Below, in pieces: positions 32,032-41,792 of a stretch of 64,000 bases of DNA; position 1 is the first letter of the stretch; each line of letters opens with the position of its first letter. The stretch is from Natronobeatus ordinarius (GTDB taxonomy: Archaea; Halobacteriota; Halobacteria; Halobacteriales; Natrialbaceae). The notes beneath the pieces were generated by a model. That model worked only from the letters and a program-made list of their open reading frames with translations, was not told the DNA's origin and searched no databases. The translations under genes were made by a program, and so were the position numbers. The DNA lies in the NCBI RefSeq assembly GCF_024362485.1, contig NZ_CP101456.1, forward strand, positions 620,001 to 684,000. The letters are read 5' to 3'.

Positions 32032-35000
32032 TCAGGAACTCCGCCAGGCGTCGATGACGTCGCGAAGCAGCCCGGTTTCGATCTCGTTGGTCCGCCAGTC
32101 GTCGATAGCCTTCCGCAACCCGCTCGTTTCGACCGCTCCGTCGTCTCGATACTTCTCGAGCGGGTCGTCACTGACGGTAAGGTGCTGGCGCTCGACGTCG
32201 GCGATCCCATTTTCGTCGACGACGAGCAGTCGCACCTCGTAGGGACGTTCGTCTTCGAAGGTGTATTCGACCTGCGAACCGGTTGCGTCGATTTCCCCGT
32301 CGCCGGTGAAATCCCATCGGTACTCCGAAATCGGCGCGTCGCCCGGCTGTGACGCTGTGGCGTCGAAGACGGTCGGTTCGTCGACCAGGACTGGGTCCTC
32401 GTACTCGAGTTCGGCCACCGGTGGAACGGCATCGGAGAACGCTCGAAGCGTCGAACTCTCACCGCCAACGTAGATCCGATTGCCGGACACTACTGGGCTC
32501 GCAGCGGGGCCGTCGTAGGTTCGCTGCCAATGCACGTTGCCGGTGTCAGTTGCGAGTGCGACGAGTTCGCTCTCGTCGGTGCCGACGAACACTGCCTGAT
32601 CGCTGATTGCGGGTCGGGTCGTAATCGCTCCGTTGACACCGTTTCGCCAGACGAGGTCGCCGGTCTCGGCATCGAGCGCCGAGATACCCGGGTACTCAGC
32701 TGTTGCAACATATACGGTTTCGCCGTCTGTACCGACGTGCTCGAACCGAGCCGCGGAGCTGTCGTGGCGCCACTGTTCGTCGCCATTGCGGTCGTACGCA
32801 ACGACCCCGTCCGCGTCGAAGACGGCGTACACGGTGTCGCCTGAATCCGAAACCGCAAGCGACGTGACGTCGCCGCCGTCACGATGAGTTCGCCAGAGTC
32901 CGTTCCCGGTCGCCGCGTTGATCGCGTACACGTGAGCGACGTCGCTACTCCAGTCGGCTTCGGTTCCAACGTACAATCGTCCGTCAGAGAGCGAGAGCGC
33001 CGGGTCCGTACCGACGTCCTCCTCGAGTTCGAATCGCCAGACTTGATCGCCGGTGAAGAGCGAACGTGCCTCGACGTGGCTTCCCGACGCGACGAACACG
33101 AGGTCGTCCCCGGCGACTGGCGACCGTGCGCCGTCATCGACGGGCGCAGTCCAGCGCCCGTCACCGGTTTTCCGATTCACCGCGTGAATCGTCTCCGTCT
33201 CACCGCCCCAGTCTCGTTCGATTGCGAGCACGGTCTGTCCCGCGATGACGGGCTGGACGGCCTCGAGATACTCGTCCGTTTCGTACTCCCAGACGCGCTC
33301 ACCGCTGCGAAGCTCGTACGCGAAGAGCGAATCGGCGGCGACGTAGCCGACTTCGCCGTCGGATGCGGGCGGCGTCGTCTGGTCGTAGTCGGTATCGACG
33401 CTCCAGAGCTGCTCAAGGGTGTCGTCTGCTATCGGGCCCGATTCGTCACCGGTGTAGCCGGACTGAGACATCGTTCGGCCGGCGGCGTGCCAGGCAAGCG
33501 GGCCGACCGCTTCGGGCTCAACCGTCGACAGTGGACCATCGGAGTGGACGCGAAGCGTCGGGCCTCCGCCAGCGTACACGTCGCCTTCGACCGCGACGAG
33601 GGCGGCGCTGTCGTCGTGTTGTCGTCTCCAGACCGTCTCGTCCGATTCCAGATCGAGAAGGACGACGTCGTTAGACTCGGTGCCGACCAGCACTCCGCTC
33701 GGGGTCGAGACAGGTGGAGATATCGCTCGGTCGACGCTCGAGGTCCGCCCAACGACCGATCCATCGGCGGTGTCGAGGGCTGTCACCCCCGGTGAATCGT
33801 CCGTCGCGACGTACACTCGCTCACCGTCTGTCCCGACGTGGTCAAACCGATCCGCGGAGCTGTCGTGGCTCCACAGTTCCTCACCGTCGTGGTCGTAGGC
33901 CACGACGCCCCCGGTTTCGTAGGCGACGTACAGTGCGTCGTCCGATCCTGCCATCGACGAAACGTCGCCGCCGTCCTGGTGAGAAGTTCGCCAGAGTCCG
34001 TTTCCGGTTGCTGCGTTGATCGCGTACACGTACGCTTCGTCGTCGTCCCAGGCTTCTTCCGTGCCGACGTACAGCCGATCACCCGCGAGTACCGGTGTCG
34101 TCGTCGGCGGTTCGCGGAGCTCGAACCGCCACTCCTGTCGACCACTACGGAGATCGTGCGCGCGGACGGATTCGCCAGCGGTGACGAATATCTGTTCTTC
34201 GCCAGCAACCGGGTGTTGAGTGGGTTCCGTGAGGTCACTGTCCCATCGAAGGCTTCCATTCGTGGCGTCGATCGCGTGGAGGCGAGCCGGATCACCGCCC
34301 CACTCTCGTTCGATTCCGAACACGATGTCTCCGGTGATGACCGGTCGATCGCCGGTGAAGTCGTCGTCCGCCTCGTACTGCCACCGGACGCTGCCGTCCT
34401 CCGTCTCGAGGGCGTACAGGTCCTCTGCGGCGACGTAGGCGGTGTCTCCGTCGATGGCCGGTGCACTGGCCGGTTCGTCGAACGTTCGCCACCAGCGCAG
34501 GGAGGGGCCGTCAGCGTCTGCGTCGGGCGTGTCTGCCGTTGGGTTGTGGCTCGTTCCTGCCGCGTCGTAGCCATCGAACCGCCAGTGGCCCTCTGGCACG
34601 TCCGGGACGGTCGTCTCCGGCAGGTCGCCGGTTGTGTGCGTCCGCAGCGTTCGACTACCTCCAATGAACGCTCGGTCGCCCGTGACAACTGGTCCAGAAA
34701 TGGCTGCGTCGTTGATTCGCTTCCAGCTCACGTCGCCCGACGTCGGCTCGAGCACGAACACGTCGTCGTCGTGTGTGCCGACGAACAGTCCGGCCGTCGA
34801 GACTGCCGGTTTATCCGACACGTGGCCGACCGACTCGCTCCACTCCTCCCCTCCGGACGTCGGGTCCAGTGCCGTTATCCCGTCGTTGGTCGCCGCGTAC
34901 AGACGCTCGTCGTCGACGGCCAGGTACTCGACCGACCCCGACACCTCGTGTTCGATCCACTCGACGGTTCCGTCAGTACCGTAGGCTCGAACGTCTCCGT

Positions 35001-35796
35001 TCTCGGTCGAGACGAACACCAACCCGTCTCCGACGACGACGTCGGTGACGTCCCCGGAACCCGGTTCGGCGGTCCAGTCGTCATCGCCCGAGTCGACGTC
35101 GATCGCGTGGAGATACGACGTGTTCTCCCCCCACTCCTCTTCGGTCCCAACATAGAGGACGTCGTCGGCGAGCGCTGGCGACGTGGCGATCGGTTCGGTC
35201 GGCGAGAACGTCCACTGCTCTTCACCTGTCGACAGTGCGAGGGCGCGAACGTCGTCTTCGTCGCCGACGTACACCTGCGCTTCGTCTGCGACGGGGGGTG
35301 TCGCACCCTCCGACACCGGCTCATCCCACCGTCTCGTCCCGTTCTCGGCGTCGACCGCGTGTAAACGGGTCGTGTCACCGCTCCAGTCTCGCTCGTACGC
35401 GAGAACGTACCCACCGGCGAGGACTGGTCGACCTTCGAAGGAGTCGTCGAGCTCGAGTTCCCAGTCGATCCGTCCCTCGTCGACGTCGATCCCGTACAGC
35501 TGCTCCGCAGCGACGTACGCACGATCGCCGTCGACTGCCGGTGCACTCGTGGCTGCAGCCAGCGTCTCCCACCAGTCGAGCGTCACGCCGTTCGTATCGT
35601 CTGCAGGACCAGTCGTACCGTCGTTATAGCCGGACTGATCGGGGGTTCGCCCGTACATAGCCCATTCGTCGGCGTCGATCGGATAGTCGCTGCCACTGGC
35701 AGCCGTCGCCACCGGTGCGCTACTTGCGACGCCGAGTCCGACAATCCCCATCAGTTTGAGCGTCTCGCGTCGTCCAAATTTACTGCTATCAGACAT
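32032..35796 (-). CDS. Secreted triple PQQ-type beta-propeller protein with PKD and dockerin-like ends
   Basis: A 1254-residue exported protein. It has a Tat signal (RRETLKLMGIVGLG...) and three related propeller units, each opened by a similar 'W..(Y/F)(G/D)R/Y(T/D)...SG/SHN/SGYT' box (near residues 48, 415 and 785). Each unit is made of PQQ-like blades ('LYAVD..TG...W', 'RLYVGTEE'). A PKD-like domain follows ('PVAELEYEDPVLVDEPTVFDATAS'). The C-terminal 'GLRKAIDDWRTNEIETGLLRDVIDAWRSS' resembles a dockerin-like pair of helices. Likely a cell-surface binding or scaffold protein. The internal triplication is a sign of gene growth by duplication. It is flanked by a 33-bp direct repeat. Confidence 0.8.
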   Translation of the reverse strand: MSDSSKFGRRETLKLMGIVGLGVASSAPVATAASGSDYPIDADEWAMYGRTPDQSGYNDGTTGPADDTNGVTLDWWETLAAATSAPAVDGDRAYVAAEQLYGIDVDEGRIDWELELDDSFEGRPVLAGGYVLAYERDWSGDTTRLHAVDAENGTRRWDEPVSEGATPPVADEAQVYVGDEDDVRALALSTGEEQWTFSPTEPIATSPALADDVLYVGTEEEWGENTSYLHAIDVDSGDDDWTAEPGSGDVTDVVVGDGLVFVSTENGDVRAYGTDGTVEWIEHEVSGSVEYLAVDDERLYAATNDGITALDPTSGGEEWSESVGHVSDKPAVSTAGLFVGTHDDDVFVLEPTSGDVSWKRINDAAISGPVVTGDRAFIGGSRTLRTHTTGDLPETTVPDVPEGHWRFDGYDAAGTSHNPTADTPDADADGPSLRWWRTFDEPASAPAIDGDTAYVAAEDLYALETEDGSVRWQYEADDDFTGDRPVITGDIVFGIEREWGGDPARLHAIDATNGSLRWDSDLTEPTQHPVAGEEQIFVTAGESVRAHDLRSGRQEWRFELREPPTTTPVLAGDRLYVGTEEAWDDDEAYVYAINAATGNGLWRTSHQDGGDVSSMAGSDDALYVAYETGGVVAYDHDGEELWSHDSSADRFDHVGTDGERVYVATDDSPGVTALDTADGSVVGRTSSVDRAISPPVSTPSGVLVGTESNDVVLLDLESDETVWRRQHDDSAALVAVEGDVYAGGGPTLRVHSDGPLSTVEPEAVGPLAWHAAGRTMSQSGYTGDESGPIADDTLEQLWSVDTDYDQTTPPASDGEVGYVAADSLFAYELRSGERVWEYETDEYLEAVQPVIAGQTVLAIERDWGGETETIHAVNRKTGDGRWTAPVDDGARSPVAGDDLVFVASGSHVEARSLFTGDQVWRFELEEDVGTDPALSLSDGRLYVGTEADWSSDVAHVYAINAATGNGLWRTHRDGGDVTSLAVSDSGDTVYAVFDADGVVAYDRNGDEQWRHDSSAARFEHVGTDGETVYVATAEYPGISALDAETGDLVWRNGVNGAITTRPAISDQAVFVGTDESELVALATDTGNVHWQRTYDGPAASPVVSGNRIYVGGESSTLRAFSDAVPPVAELEYEDPVLVDEPTVFDATASQPGDAPISEYRWDFTGDGEIDATGSQVEYTFEDERPYEVRLLVVDENGIADVERQHLTVSDDPLEKYRDDGAVETSGLRKAIDDWRTNEIETGLLRDVIDAWRSS

Positions 35797-36126
35797 TCTC
35801 GTTCGATGAGAGTTAGTACTAGTATTTACGAATTTTGTTTGATGGATGCTCTGTTAGCTACCCAAGTAAATGGCCTACTATGGCTGATTTTATAGTATAA
35901 GAAAAATGGTTATTATATTTATTGTGGATCATAGTATCTTTGAACATATAAATAATATTGAACTTTTGGATAGTCGCCGTTTTCAGATCGCCCGCACTCC
36001 CATGTCTCGATCTGTGCCGAAGCGACACCGACGTGCCTTTCGAACGGTTTCCGGTGAAAACTGTCGGGAGGCCGCCGACTGATACGGTCTGTTGTAATTC
36101 GGTACCGGTCATCGCTGCCCCGTTCG
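35797..36126. other. AT-rich promoter-side gap with no gene
   Basis: Upstream of the propeller gene, an AT-rich stretch (about 35820-35970) holds several TATA-like tracts and then GC-rich DNA up to the second 33-bp direct repeat. An open frame here lacks coding character and I do not call it. No RNA gene is seen. Confidence 0.4.
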
Positions 36127-36159
36127 AGCGATCACCGGTAACACGGTATACCGATCCGT
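36127..36159 (+). repeat. 33-bp direct repeat, copy 2 (right of the propeller gene)
   Basis: Second copy of the repeat described at 31998-32030, same orientation, 4.1 kb away, one mismatch (C for T). The two copies bracket the propeller gene and its promoter. Confidence 0.8.
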
Positions 36160-36329
36160 ATGGAGGCGTTTCGAGATCGCAGATCGCGGGCCGACGTCTG
36201 CTCGAATCGACCGACGACAAATTCCCGACCGGCGACCCGTGAATGTGCATCGCAGGAGGTGACCGATCGCCTCGCACGTCGCGTCGTCCGCACCGGCGTT
36301 CGCCGTACGTGCCGTGAGACGGGTCGACG

Positions 36330-37037
36330 TCAGTCCGCTCCCGTGACGACGAACACCCACACGAGTCGCGTGCGTCGGTCGAAACAGACGTACGTGACGT
36401 CCCACACTGGCACCGGCTTGAACCAGTCACACCACTGGTCGAACGTCACGGAGACAGTGAACTCCTGGTAGCGCTCGTCGAAGACGGCGTCGACGAAGCG
36501 CTCGCCGAGTCGCTTGGCGTCGGCGGGGTCGCCATAGGTCGCCGGAACGTGCTCGTAGCCGGGCACCTCGGCGTCGGCGTCCTGGAACGGCGGTTCGAGG
36601 AAGCTGTAGTACGCGCCGCCTGCGACGAGATGGCGGGCGAGGTGGCCGTCGAGCGTGTACGACGGGTAGCGTTCCCACTCGAGGTCCGCGTAGTCCCGCG
36701 GGTGGCGGTCCGACGGCAGTCCCAGCGCGGGGAGGGCGTCGGCGAGCGCGTCCGAGGCGAGGACGTCGCGGCGGAGCCACCCGGTTTCGCTTCGCGAGAG
36801 GAACCAGTCGAGCACCTCCTTGGGCGGCACGCGCACGACGCCGAGGTGCGCGCCACCGTTGACGTGGATCTCGTCCATGATCGTCTCGAGTTCGCGGGCG
36901 GCGTCGGGTATTGCTTCGTCCTGGTCAGGAACCGCAAGCGTCGCGTCGGTTCGAGCGGCCGCGAGTTCGGCGTCTGACGGCCGCTCGCTCCAGTCGATCT
37001 CGAGCAACGACCGGTCGGCGTCGTACTCCTCGGTCAT
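36330..37037 (-). CDS. Conserved haloarchaeal protein of unknown function
   Basis: A 235-residue soluble protein that I place, from memory, in an uncharacterised haloarchaeal family (DUF5784). Features: 'GGAHLGVVRVPPKEVLDWFLSRSETGWLRRDVLASDALADAL', 'LEWERYPSYTLDGHLARHLVAGGAYYSF', and a C-terminal 'WCDWFKPVPVWDVTYVCFDRRTRLVWVFVVTGAD' rich in aromatic residues. No catalytic motif recognised. The start at 37037 ('MTEEYDADRSLLEIDW') fits; the frame is open upstream without coding character. Confidence 0.7.
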   Translation of the reverse strand: MTEEYDADRSLLEIDWSERPSDAELAAARTDATLAVPDQDEAIPDAARELETIMDEIHVNGGAHLGVVRVPPKEVLDWFLSRSETGWLRRDVLASDALADALPALGLPSDRHPRDYADLEWERYPSYTLDGHLARHLVAGGAYYSFLEPPFQDADAEVPGYEHVPATYGDPADAKRLGERFVDAVFDERYQEFTVSVTFDQWCDWFKPVPVWDVTYVCFDRRTRLVWVFVVTGAD

Positions 37038-37193
37038 GACCGGGCCGTTGCGCCCTCGAATCAAGAACGTTCGGAAACGTGACAGTCGTCCACGAGCCGC
37101 GTCGTCGACCGGCGACGACGAAGCGCGGATCCGTCGCGAGCGGTTGCCATAGTAAGGTGTCCACTTCATGCCCGCTGGAAGCCACTCTAGGTC

Positions 37194-37730
37194 ATGGCAT
37201 TTGCTCACGTATCACGGCTGGAAGCGTTCGGAACGCGGTCGCTCGTCCTCCACGCGATCATGGTGGTCACGTTCGTCGGCGCAGTTCTGGCGGGGTTCTT
37301 CGTCGACGGGGAACTGGGACTGGTCTCGTTCGCCGCACTGCTCGGCTTCACCGCCGGGTTGTGGGTCGCCCACTCGATCCACTCGCTCGGGACGATCGGA
37401 TCCGACGAGGAGTATCGCGGCGTCTTGAACGAGTTGCTCGAGACCGACGAACCCGAGGAGGGGTTCGATACCGGTCGGTTCGGTCGGCTGCTCACGCTCA
37501 TCGCGGCCGTGACGGCGGTGTCACTCCTGACGTCGGCACAGGCCCTGTCGGGCGCGCTGTTCTCGATCGCCGTCGTGGCTGTCGGGGCCGTCGCGCTCAT
37601 GACCGCCATGGTCGGCTTCCTGATCGCACTCGGCGCCTCCTACGAGGCAGCCCAGGAGCGGTCGATCGTCGGGATCGACCAGGACCCGCACCCCATCGAC
37701 ACCGACGCACCGGGCGTCAGCGACCGATGA
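37194..37730 (+). CDS. Four-helix membrane protein
   Basis: A 178-residue membrane protein with helices near residues 19-40, 43-64, 100-121 and 123-148, and a cytoplasmic loop 'GSDEEYRGVLNELLETDEPEEGFDTGRFG'. No recognised family. It is divergent from the gene at 36330-37037. Confidence 0.6.
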   Translation: MAFAHVSRLEAFGTRSLVLHAIMVVTFVGAVLAGFFVDGELGLVSFAALLGFTAGLWVAHSIHSLGTIGSDEEYRGVLNELLETDEPEEGFDTGRFGRLLTLIAAVTAVSLLTSAQALSGALFSIAVVAVGAVALMTAMVGFLIALGASYEAAQERSIVGIDQDPHPIDTDAPGVSDR

Positions 37731-37784
37731 CCGCGGGGAGAGCACGGCAACCGACGAACTGAAGTCTGAGCGCCACGATACCAT

Positions 37785-38084
37785 ATGGCAATAGAAGCGA
37801 TGACAGGACCGAGAGCCAGCTGCCTAGAGTGTGGCGAGACCTTTCCCCGACGCGAGGCGACCACCGGGGCCGGCCTCTCGTGTCCGGCCTGTGGGAGCGG
37901 CGTCGTTCGGGGGCTCCCTGCCCGGTCACAGACCGACCGCGACACCACGCGCTGTGGTGCGTGTGGGGCGACGTTCCCTCGAAGCGAGTCAGTGACCGAC
38001 GTCAAGGGAGAACTGGCCTGTCCCGACTGCGGAGACAGCAGTGCCCTCGAGCCGATCGACCGCCGACGGGAGTCGAACGATTGA
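37785..38084 (+). CDS. Double zinc-ribbon protein
   Basis: A 99-residue protein (or 94 from the Met at 37800) with two zinc ribbons: 'CLECGETFPRREATTGAGLSCPACGSG' and 'CGACGATFPRSESVTDVKGELACPDCGDS'. Both have CxxC-x14-16-CxxC spacing. Likely an adaptor or nucleic-acid-binding protein. It follows the four-helix membrane gene by 54 bases on the same strand. Confidence 0.65.
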   Translation: MAIEAMTGPRASCLECGETFPRREATTGAGLSCPACGSGVVRGLPARSQTDRDTTRCGACGATFPRSESVTDVKGELACPDCGDSSALEPIDRRRESND

Positions 38085-38615
38085 CTCGAGGTCGCTGTCG
38101 TCGCCAGTGTCGAGCCCTACCCGTACGAGGTCACGCACCCAGCTGGACGGACGGAGCCACGTCCCATCCTGTGTGAGTGCGCTATCGTCACACCCGAAAC
38201 GGGGGACACACTGTGAGCCGGTGGACACGCTGTGAGCCGGCGTACACTGACGGTCGGTGGCTACTCCGACCTCGAACCGGCCGACGGCCAGCGGACGACG
38301 ACCGGGGGGCTACAGGCGGAACAGGCTGAGTGCCTCGGGGTCGTTCGAGAGAGCGGAACGCTCTCGTGATGACGAGGCGCCTTCGGCGTCTCGAACCACG
38401 TGACTCCGAGGTGGTTCACCGACGCGTCCTCCGTGACCGTACCGGGTCGGAGTCGGTCGGGAATAACAGCTAGTTATGTGATAATAACTCCTAGAACGAA
38501 GCGATTTTCGCCGGAATTAGGGCGTGTAATGGCCGATTGCGGGCGAGGTCATACATCAACAATGGTGATACTATAGCCGGGGTTGATGGGTGTCTCCAGC
38601 GTACGACCACAACCG
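38085..38615. promoter_or_regulatory. Long upstream region of the sugar ABC operon
   Basis: No gene is seen in these 531 bases. They hold a 17-base imperfect tandem repeat (GGACAC(A/G)CTGTGAGCCG at 38204 and 38223) and hairpins GAGAGCG...CGCTCTC and GAGGCGCC...GGCGTCTC near 38348-38396. Near 38473-38490 is a dyad AGTTAT-GTGAT-AATAACT, the best candidate operator for the transporter operon. An AT-rich promoter follows near 38530-38575. Confidence 0.4.
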
Positions 38616-39815
38616 ATGACGCGGATTTCGTTACGGAACGTCAGCAAGTACTTCGACGGAGGTGCGACCGTCGCGAACTATCGGATCGACCTCGAGGTCG
38701 AGGACGGCGAGTTCCTCGTCATGCTGGGGCCGTCCGGCTGTGGGAAGACGACGTCGCTGCGGATGATTGCGGGGCTCGAGACGCCCTCGGAGGGAGAAAT
38801 CTACTTCGACGACGAGCGGGTCACCGACCGCTCGCCGAGTGCCCGGAACGTGGCGATGGTCTTCCAGAACTACGCACTCTACCCGCACATGACCGTCAAG
38901 GGCAACATCGAGTATCCGCTCAAGGTCCGCGGGATCTCACCCGACGAACGGGACCGACGCATCGCGGACGTCACGGAACTGCTACACATCGAGGACCAGC
39001 TCGAGAAGCCGCCGGCGGAGTTGAGCGGCGGGCAGCGCCAGCGAGTGGCGCTGGCTCGTGCCATCGTCCGCGAGCCGACGGTGTTCTTGCTCGACGAGCC
39101 GCTGTCGAACCTCGACGCCAAACTGCGCCAGGAGATGCGAAGCGAGCTCAAGCGCCTCCAGGACGAACTCGACATTACGACGATCTACGTGACCCACAAC
39201 CAGGAGGAAGCGATGAGCATGGCCGACGAGGTCGCGGTCATGAACCGGGGAACGATCCGCCAGGTGGCGCCGCCCCAGGAGCTCTACGCCCGTCCCCGAA
39301 CGGAGTGGGTGGCCCGCTTTATCGGCTCGCCGCCGATGAACCTCTTTCGTGGCACGCGTCGGAACGGCTCGATCGACCTCGGCGATGCAGGAGCCGTCGA
39401 CCTCGAGGGAATCGTCGACGGCGAACGCGTGACCGTCGGCGGTCGCCAGCGCGAGGTCGTCCGGACCGACGGTCCCGTTGAGACGAGCACCGACGACGGG
39501 GCCGAAGCCGAGGCGGTCGAAGTCGACGGCCGTGTCGACGATCACGATGCCGACGCGGAGACCGTCTCGCTCGGCGTCCGGCCGGAGGACCTCGCCGTAG
39601 CAACTGATCCACCGCCCTCGGGGAACGCCATCACCGGCACGGTGGACACGATCGAACCGCTCGGCGAGTACACCCTCGTCAACGTCGCCGTAAACGACCA
39701 GGTCGTGAACGCGAAGGTGGGAAAGACCGACCTCGAGCGAGACGACCGGGTCTACCTGACGTTCGTGGACGAGGACGCCTACCTGTACGACGAGCGCGGC
39801 GAACTCGTCGCCTGA
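38616..39815 (+). CDS. Sugar ABC transporter ATP-binding protein (MalK/UgpC family)
   Basis: A 399-residue ATPase: Walker A 'GPSGCGKTT', Q-loop 'NYALYPHMTV', signature 'LSGGQRQRVALARA', Walker B 'VFLLDEPLSNLDA', H-loop 'VTHN', and a C-terminal MalK-type regulatory domain that starts at 'GSPPMNLFRGTRRNG'. It contains an acidic insertion of ~50 residues (around 300-340). It drives import by the two permeases that follow. The ATG at 38616 ('MTRISLRNVSKYF') is chosen over one ten codons upstream. Confidence 0.93.
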   Translation: MTRISLRNVSKYFDGGATVANYRIDLEVEDGEFLVMLGPSGCGKTTSLRMIAGLETPSEGEIYFDDERVTDRSPSARNVAMVFQNYALYPHMTVKGNIEYPLKVRGISPDERDRRIADVTELLHIEDQLEKPPAELSGGQRQRVALARAIVREPTVFLLDEPLSNLDAKLRQEMRSELKRLQDELDITTIYVTHNQEEAMSMADEVAVMNRGTIRQVAPPQELYARPRTEWVARFIGSPPMNLFRGTRRNGSIDLGDAGAVDLEGIVDGERVTVGGRQREVVRTDGPVETSTDDGAEAEAVEVDGRVDDHDADAETVSLGVRPEDLAVATDPPPSGNAITGTVDTIEPLGEYTLVNVAVNDQVVNAKVGKTDLERDDRVYLTFVDEDAYLYDERGELVA

Positions 39816-39826
39816 ACGGGAGAGCC

Positions 39827-40786
39827 ATGAGCTTACGAGATCACGTAGACGGCCTCGAGGTGGATGGTGACTGGAGCACCAGGTTCGACATCGACCGCGA
39901 GAAGTCGATCGCCCTCGTGGTGTTCCTGGTGCCCGGACTGACCCTGTTCGGAATCTTTACACTCGGGCCGATCGCCTACGCGACGATCGGCAGTTTCTTC
40001 TCCTGGGATGCGTTCACGATGCAGGACTTCGTCGGCCTGGACAACTGGATACGATCGCTCACCGATCCCCTCATCGTCCACTGGCCGAACATACAGGAGT
40101 TGCGCTACCCGATGGGCGCGCTCACGCACAACCTGCTGTGGGTGGTCGTTCACGTGCCCGCGAGTACGCTGCTGGGTCTCGGACTGGCGCTGTTGTTCGC
40201 CGATCTGAAGGGTCGTCGAATCCTCCGGTCGATGGTCTTTCTCGGCTTTACCGTCCCGACGATCGTCATCGGCCTCGTCTTGCTGTTCATCTACGATCCC
40301 CAGGCCGGCATCTTCAACGAACTGCTCCGGGTGCTCGGCCAGGAGCAGTGGGTGAGAAACTGGACGCAATCGCCCCAGGTCGCGATCTACGCGCTCATCC
40401 TGGGCGGGATCTGGGTGCACACGGGCTTTAGCATGCTGCTCTACAGCTCGGCGCTCTCGGCGATCGATCCGTCGCTGATCGAGTCGGCGCGGGTCGACGG
40501 CGCGGGCGCCTGGCGTCGGTTCTGGGACATCATCTGGCCGCTGGTCAAGCCCGTCACCGCCGTGGTCGTCATCATGGGGATCATCTGGGTGATGCGCGTG
40601 TTCGACATCGTCTACGCGGCCGGCGGCGCCGCAGGCGGCCCGAACCACGCGTATTCGGTGCTCGGCATCGAGGTGTACCGCGCCGCGTTCCGACCGGAGA
40701 TCGACTACGGGAAGGCGATGGTGGTGGCGCTGATCCAGCTGTTCATCGTCGCCCCACTCGCCCTCTACATCGCACGAATGGATTAG
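39827..40786 (+). CDS. Sugar ABC transporter permease (MalF family)
   Basis: A 319-residue permease with six membrane helices (first near 31-56) and the EAA loop 'LIESARVDGAGAWRRFWDIIWPLVKP'. It starts 12 bases after the ATPase and lies 8 bases before its partner permease. Substrate probably a sugar or sugar-like solute; the exact one cannot be read from sequence. Confidence 0.9.
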   Translation: MSLRDHVDGLEVDGDWSTRFDIDREKSIALVVFLVPGLTLFGIFTLGPIAYATIGSFFSWDAFTMQDFVGLDNWIRSLTDPLIVHWPNIQELRYPMGALTHNLLWVVVHVPASTLLGLGLALLFADLKGRRILRSMVFLGFTVPTIVIGLVLLFIYDPQAGIFNELLRVLGQEQWVRNWTQSPQVAIYALILGGIWVHTGFSMLLYSSALSAIDPSLIESARVDGAGAWRRFWDIIWPLVKPVTAVVVIMGIIWVMRVFDIVYAAGGAAGGPNHAYSVLGIEVYRAAFRPEIDYGKAMVVALIQLFIVAPLALYIARMD

Positions 40787-40793
40787 ATCACGC

Positions 40794-41792
40794 ATGACAG
40801 ACGACACCAGCTCCCCGACCGACCGCGACGCGGACGCCGGACCCGAGACCGACCGTGACACCGCCGCCCACAGAACCGACGGCGGCCGATACCTGTCGAT
40901 CGAGGAGGTGCCCGACACCGCACCGAGGACCGAGTACGACTGGCAGACGCGCCTCTCCCACGCCATCCCCACGAAACGACGGGCGCTCAAGTACGGCGTG
41001 GCGATCACCCTGGCCGTCCTCTGGATCGTCCCGTTTCTCGGGCTGTTCATGGCGTCGATCCGGCCGCTGTCGGAGATCATCGGCGGCTGGTGGCACCTCG
41101 AGGGGATGACCCTGACCCTCGAGAACTACGTCCGGGCCTGGGAGTACAGCACCGCGCCGATGGGACGAGCGCTGCTCAACACGTTCATCGTCACCATCCC
41201 GGCGGTGCTGGTCGTCATGTTGCTCGGCGTGATGGCGGCGTACCCGTTCGCCAGGTTCGAGTTCCCGCTGAAGACCACGCTCTTTTTCCTCATCCTGCTG
41301 GTGATGGCCGCGCCGCCCGAACTGGTCGCGATGGGCAACTACAACCTCCTCCACCGGATCGGGCTGTTCGACACCTACATGGGGCTGATCCTGATCCACA
41401 TCGGCTGGGGACTCGGCTGGGTCGTCTTGTTCCTGCGGAACTACCTGCTGGGGATCCCCAAGGAACTCGAGGAAGCCGCCCGGATCGACGGCGCCTCCCG
41501 GTACCAGATCTTCCGGACGATCATCCTGCCGTTGTCGACGCCGGCGCTCGTCTCCGTCGCCGTGATTCAGTTCACCTGGGTCTGGAATGCCTTCTTCTTC
41601 CCGCTCGTGTTCATGCGCTCGCCAGACCTCTACCTCGCCCCCCAGGTGCTCCCGCTGATGACCGGCCGCATCCAGGTCGAGTGGGGGCTCGTCGCCGCCG
41701 GCTCGGTGATGACCATGGCCGTTCCCGTGCTCCTGTTCCTCATGCTCGAGCGCTACTACAAGCGAGGGATGGTGGCCGCCGTGACGGACTGA
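40794..41792 (+). CDS. Sugar ABC transporter permease (MalG family)
   Basis: A 332-residue permease with a disordered acidic N-terminal tail of ~55 residues, six helices and EAA loop 'KELEEAARIDGASRYQIFRTIILPLSTPAL'. Last gene of the three-gene transporter operon. Confidence 0.9.
   Translation: MTDDTSSPTDRDADAGPETDRDTAAHRTDGGRYLSIEEVPDTAPRTEYDWQTRLSHAIPTKRRALKYGVAITLAVLWIVPFLGLFMASIRPLSEIIGGWWHLEGMTLTLENYVRAWEYSTAPMGRALLNTFIVTIPAVLVVMLLGVMAAYPFARFEFPLKTTLFFLILLVMAAPPELVAMGNYNLLHRIGLFDTYMGLILIHIGWGLGWVVLFLRNYLLGIPKELEEAARIDGASRYQIFRTIILPLSTPALVSVAVIQFTWVWNAFFFPLVFMRSPDLYLAPQVLPLMTGRIQVEWGLVAAGSVMTMAVPVLLFLMLERYYKRGMVAAVTD

Noticed and set aside
31807-32352. Open frames on the plus strand opposite the propeller gene's end
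   Set aside because: They cross the 104-bp inverted repeat and the direct repeat and have no coding character; the minus-strand gene explains them.
35858-36430. A 190-codon open frame leftward between the propeller gene and the next gene
   Set aside because: Amino-acid composition is irregular, with poor codon bias and an AT-rich promoter inside; it is more likely non-coding.
38204-38240. Tandem GGACAC(A/G)CTGTGAGCCG as iterons of a replication origin
   Set aside because: Only two copies, no rep or Orc1/Cdc6 gene nearby; kept only as an upstream-region note.
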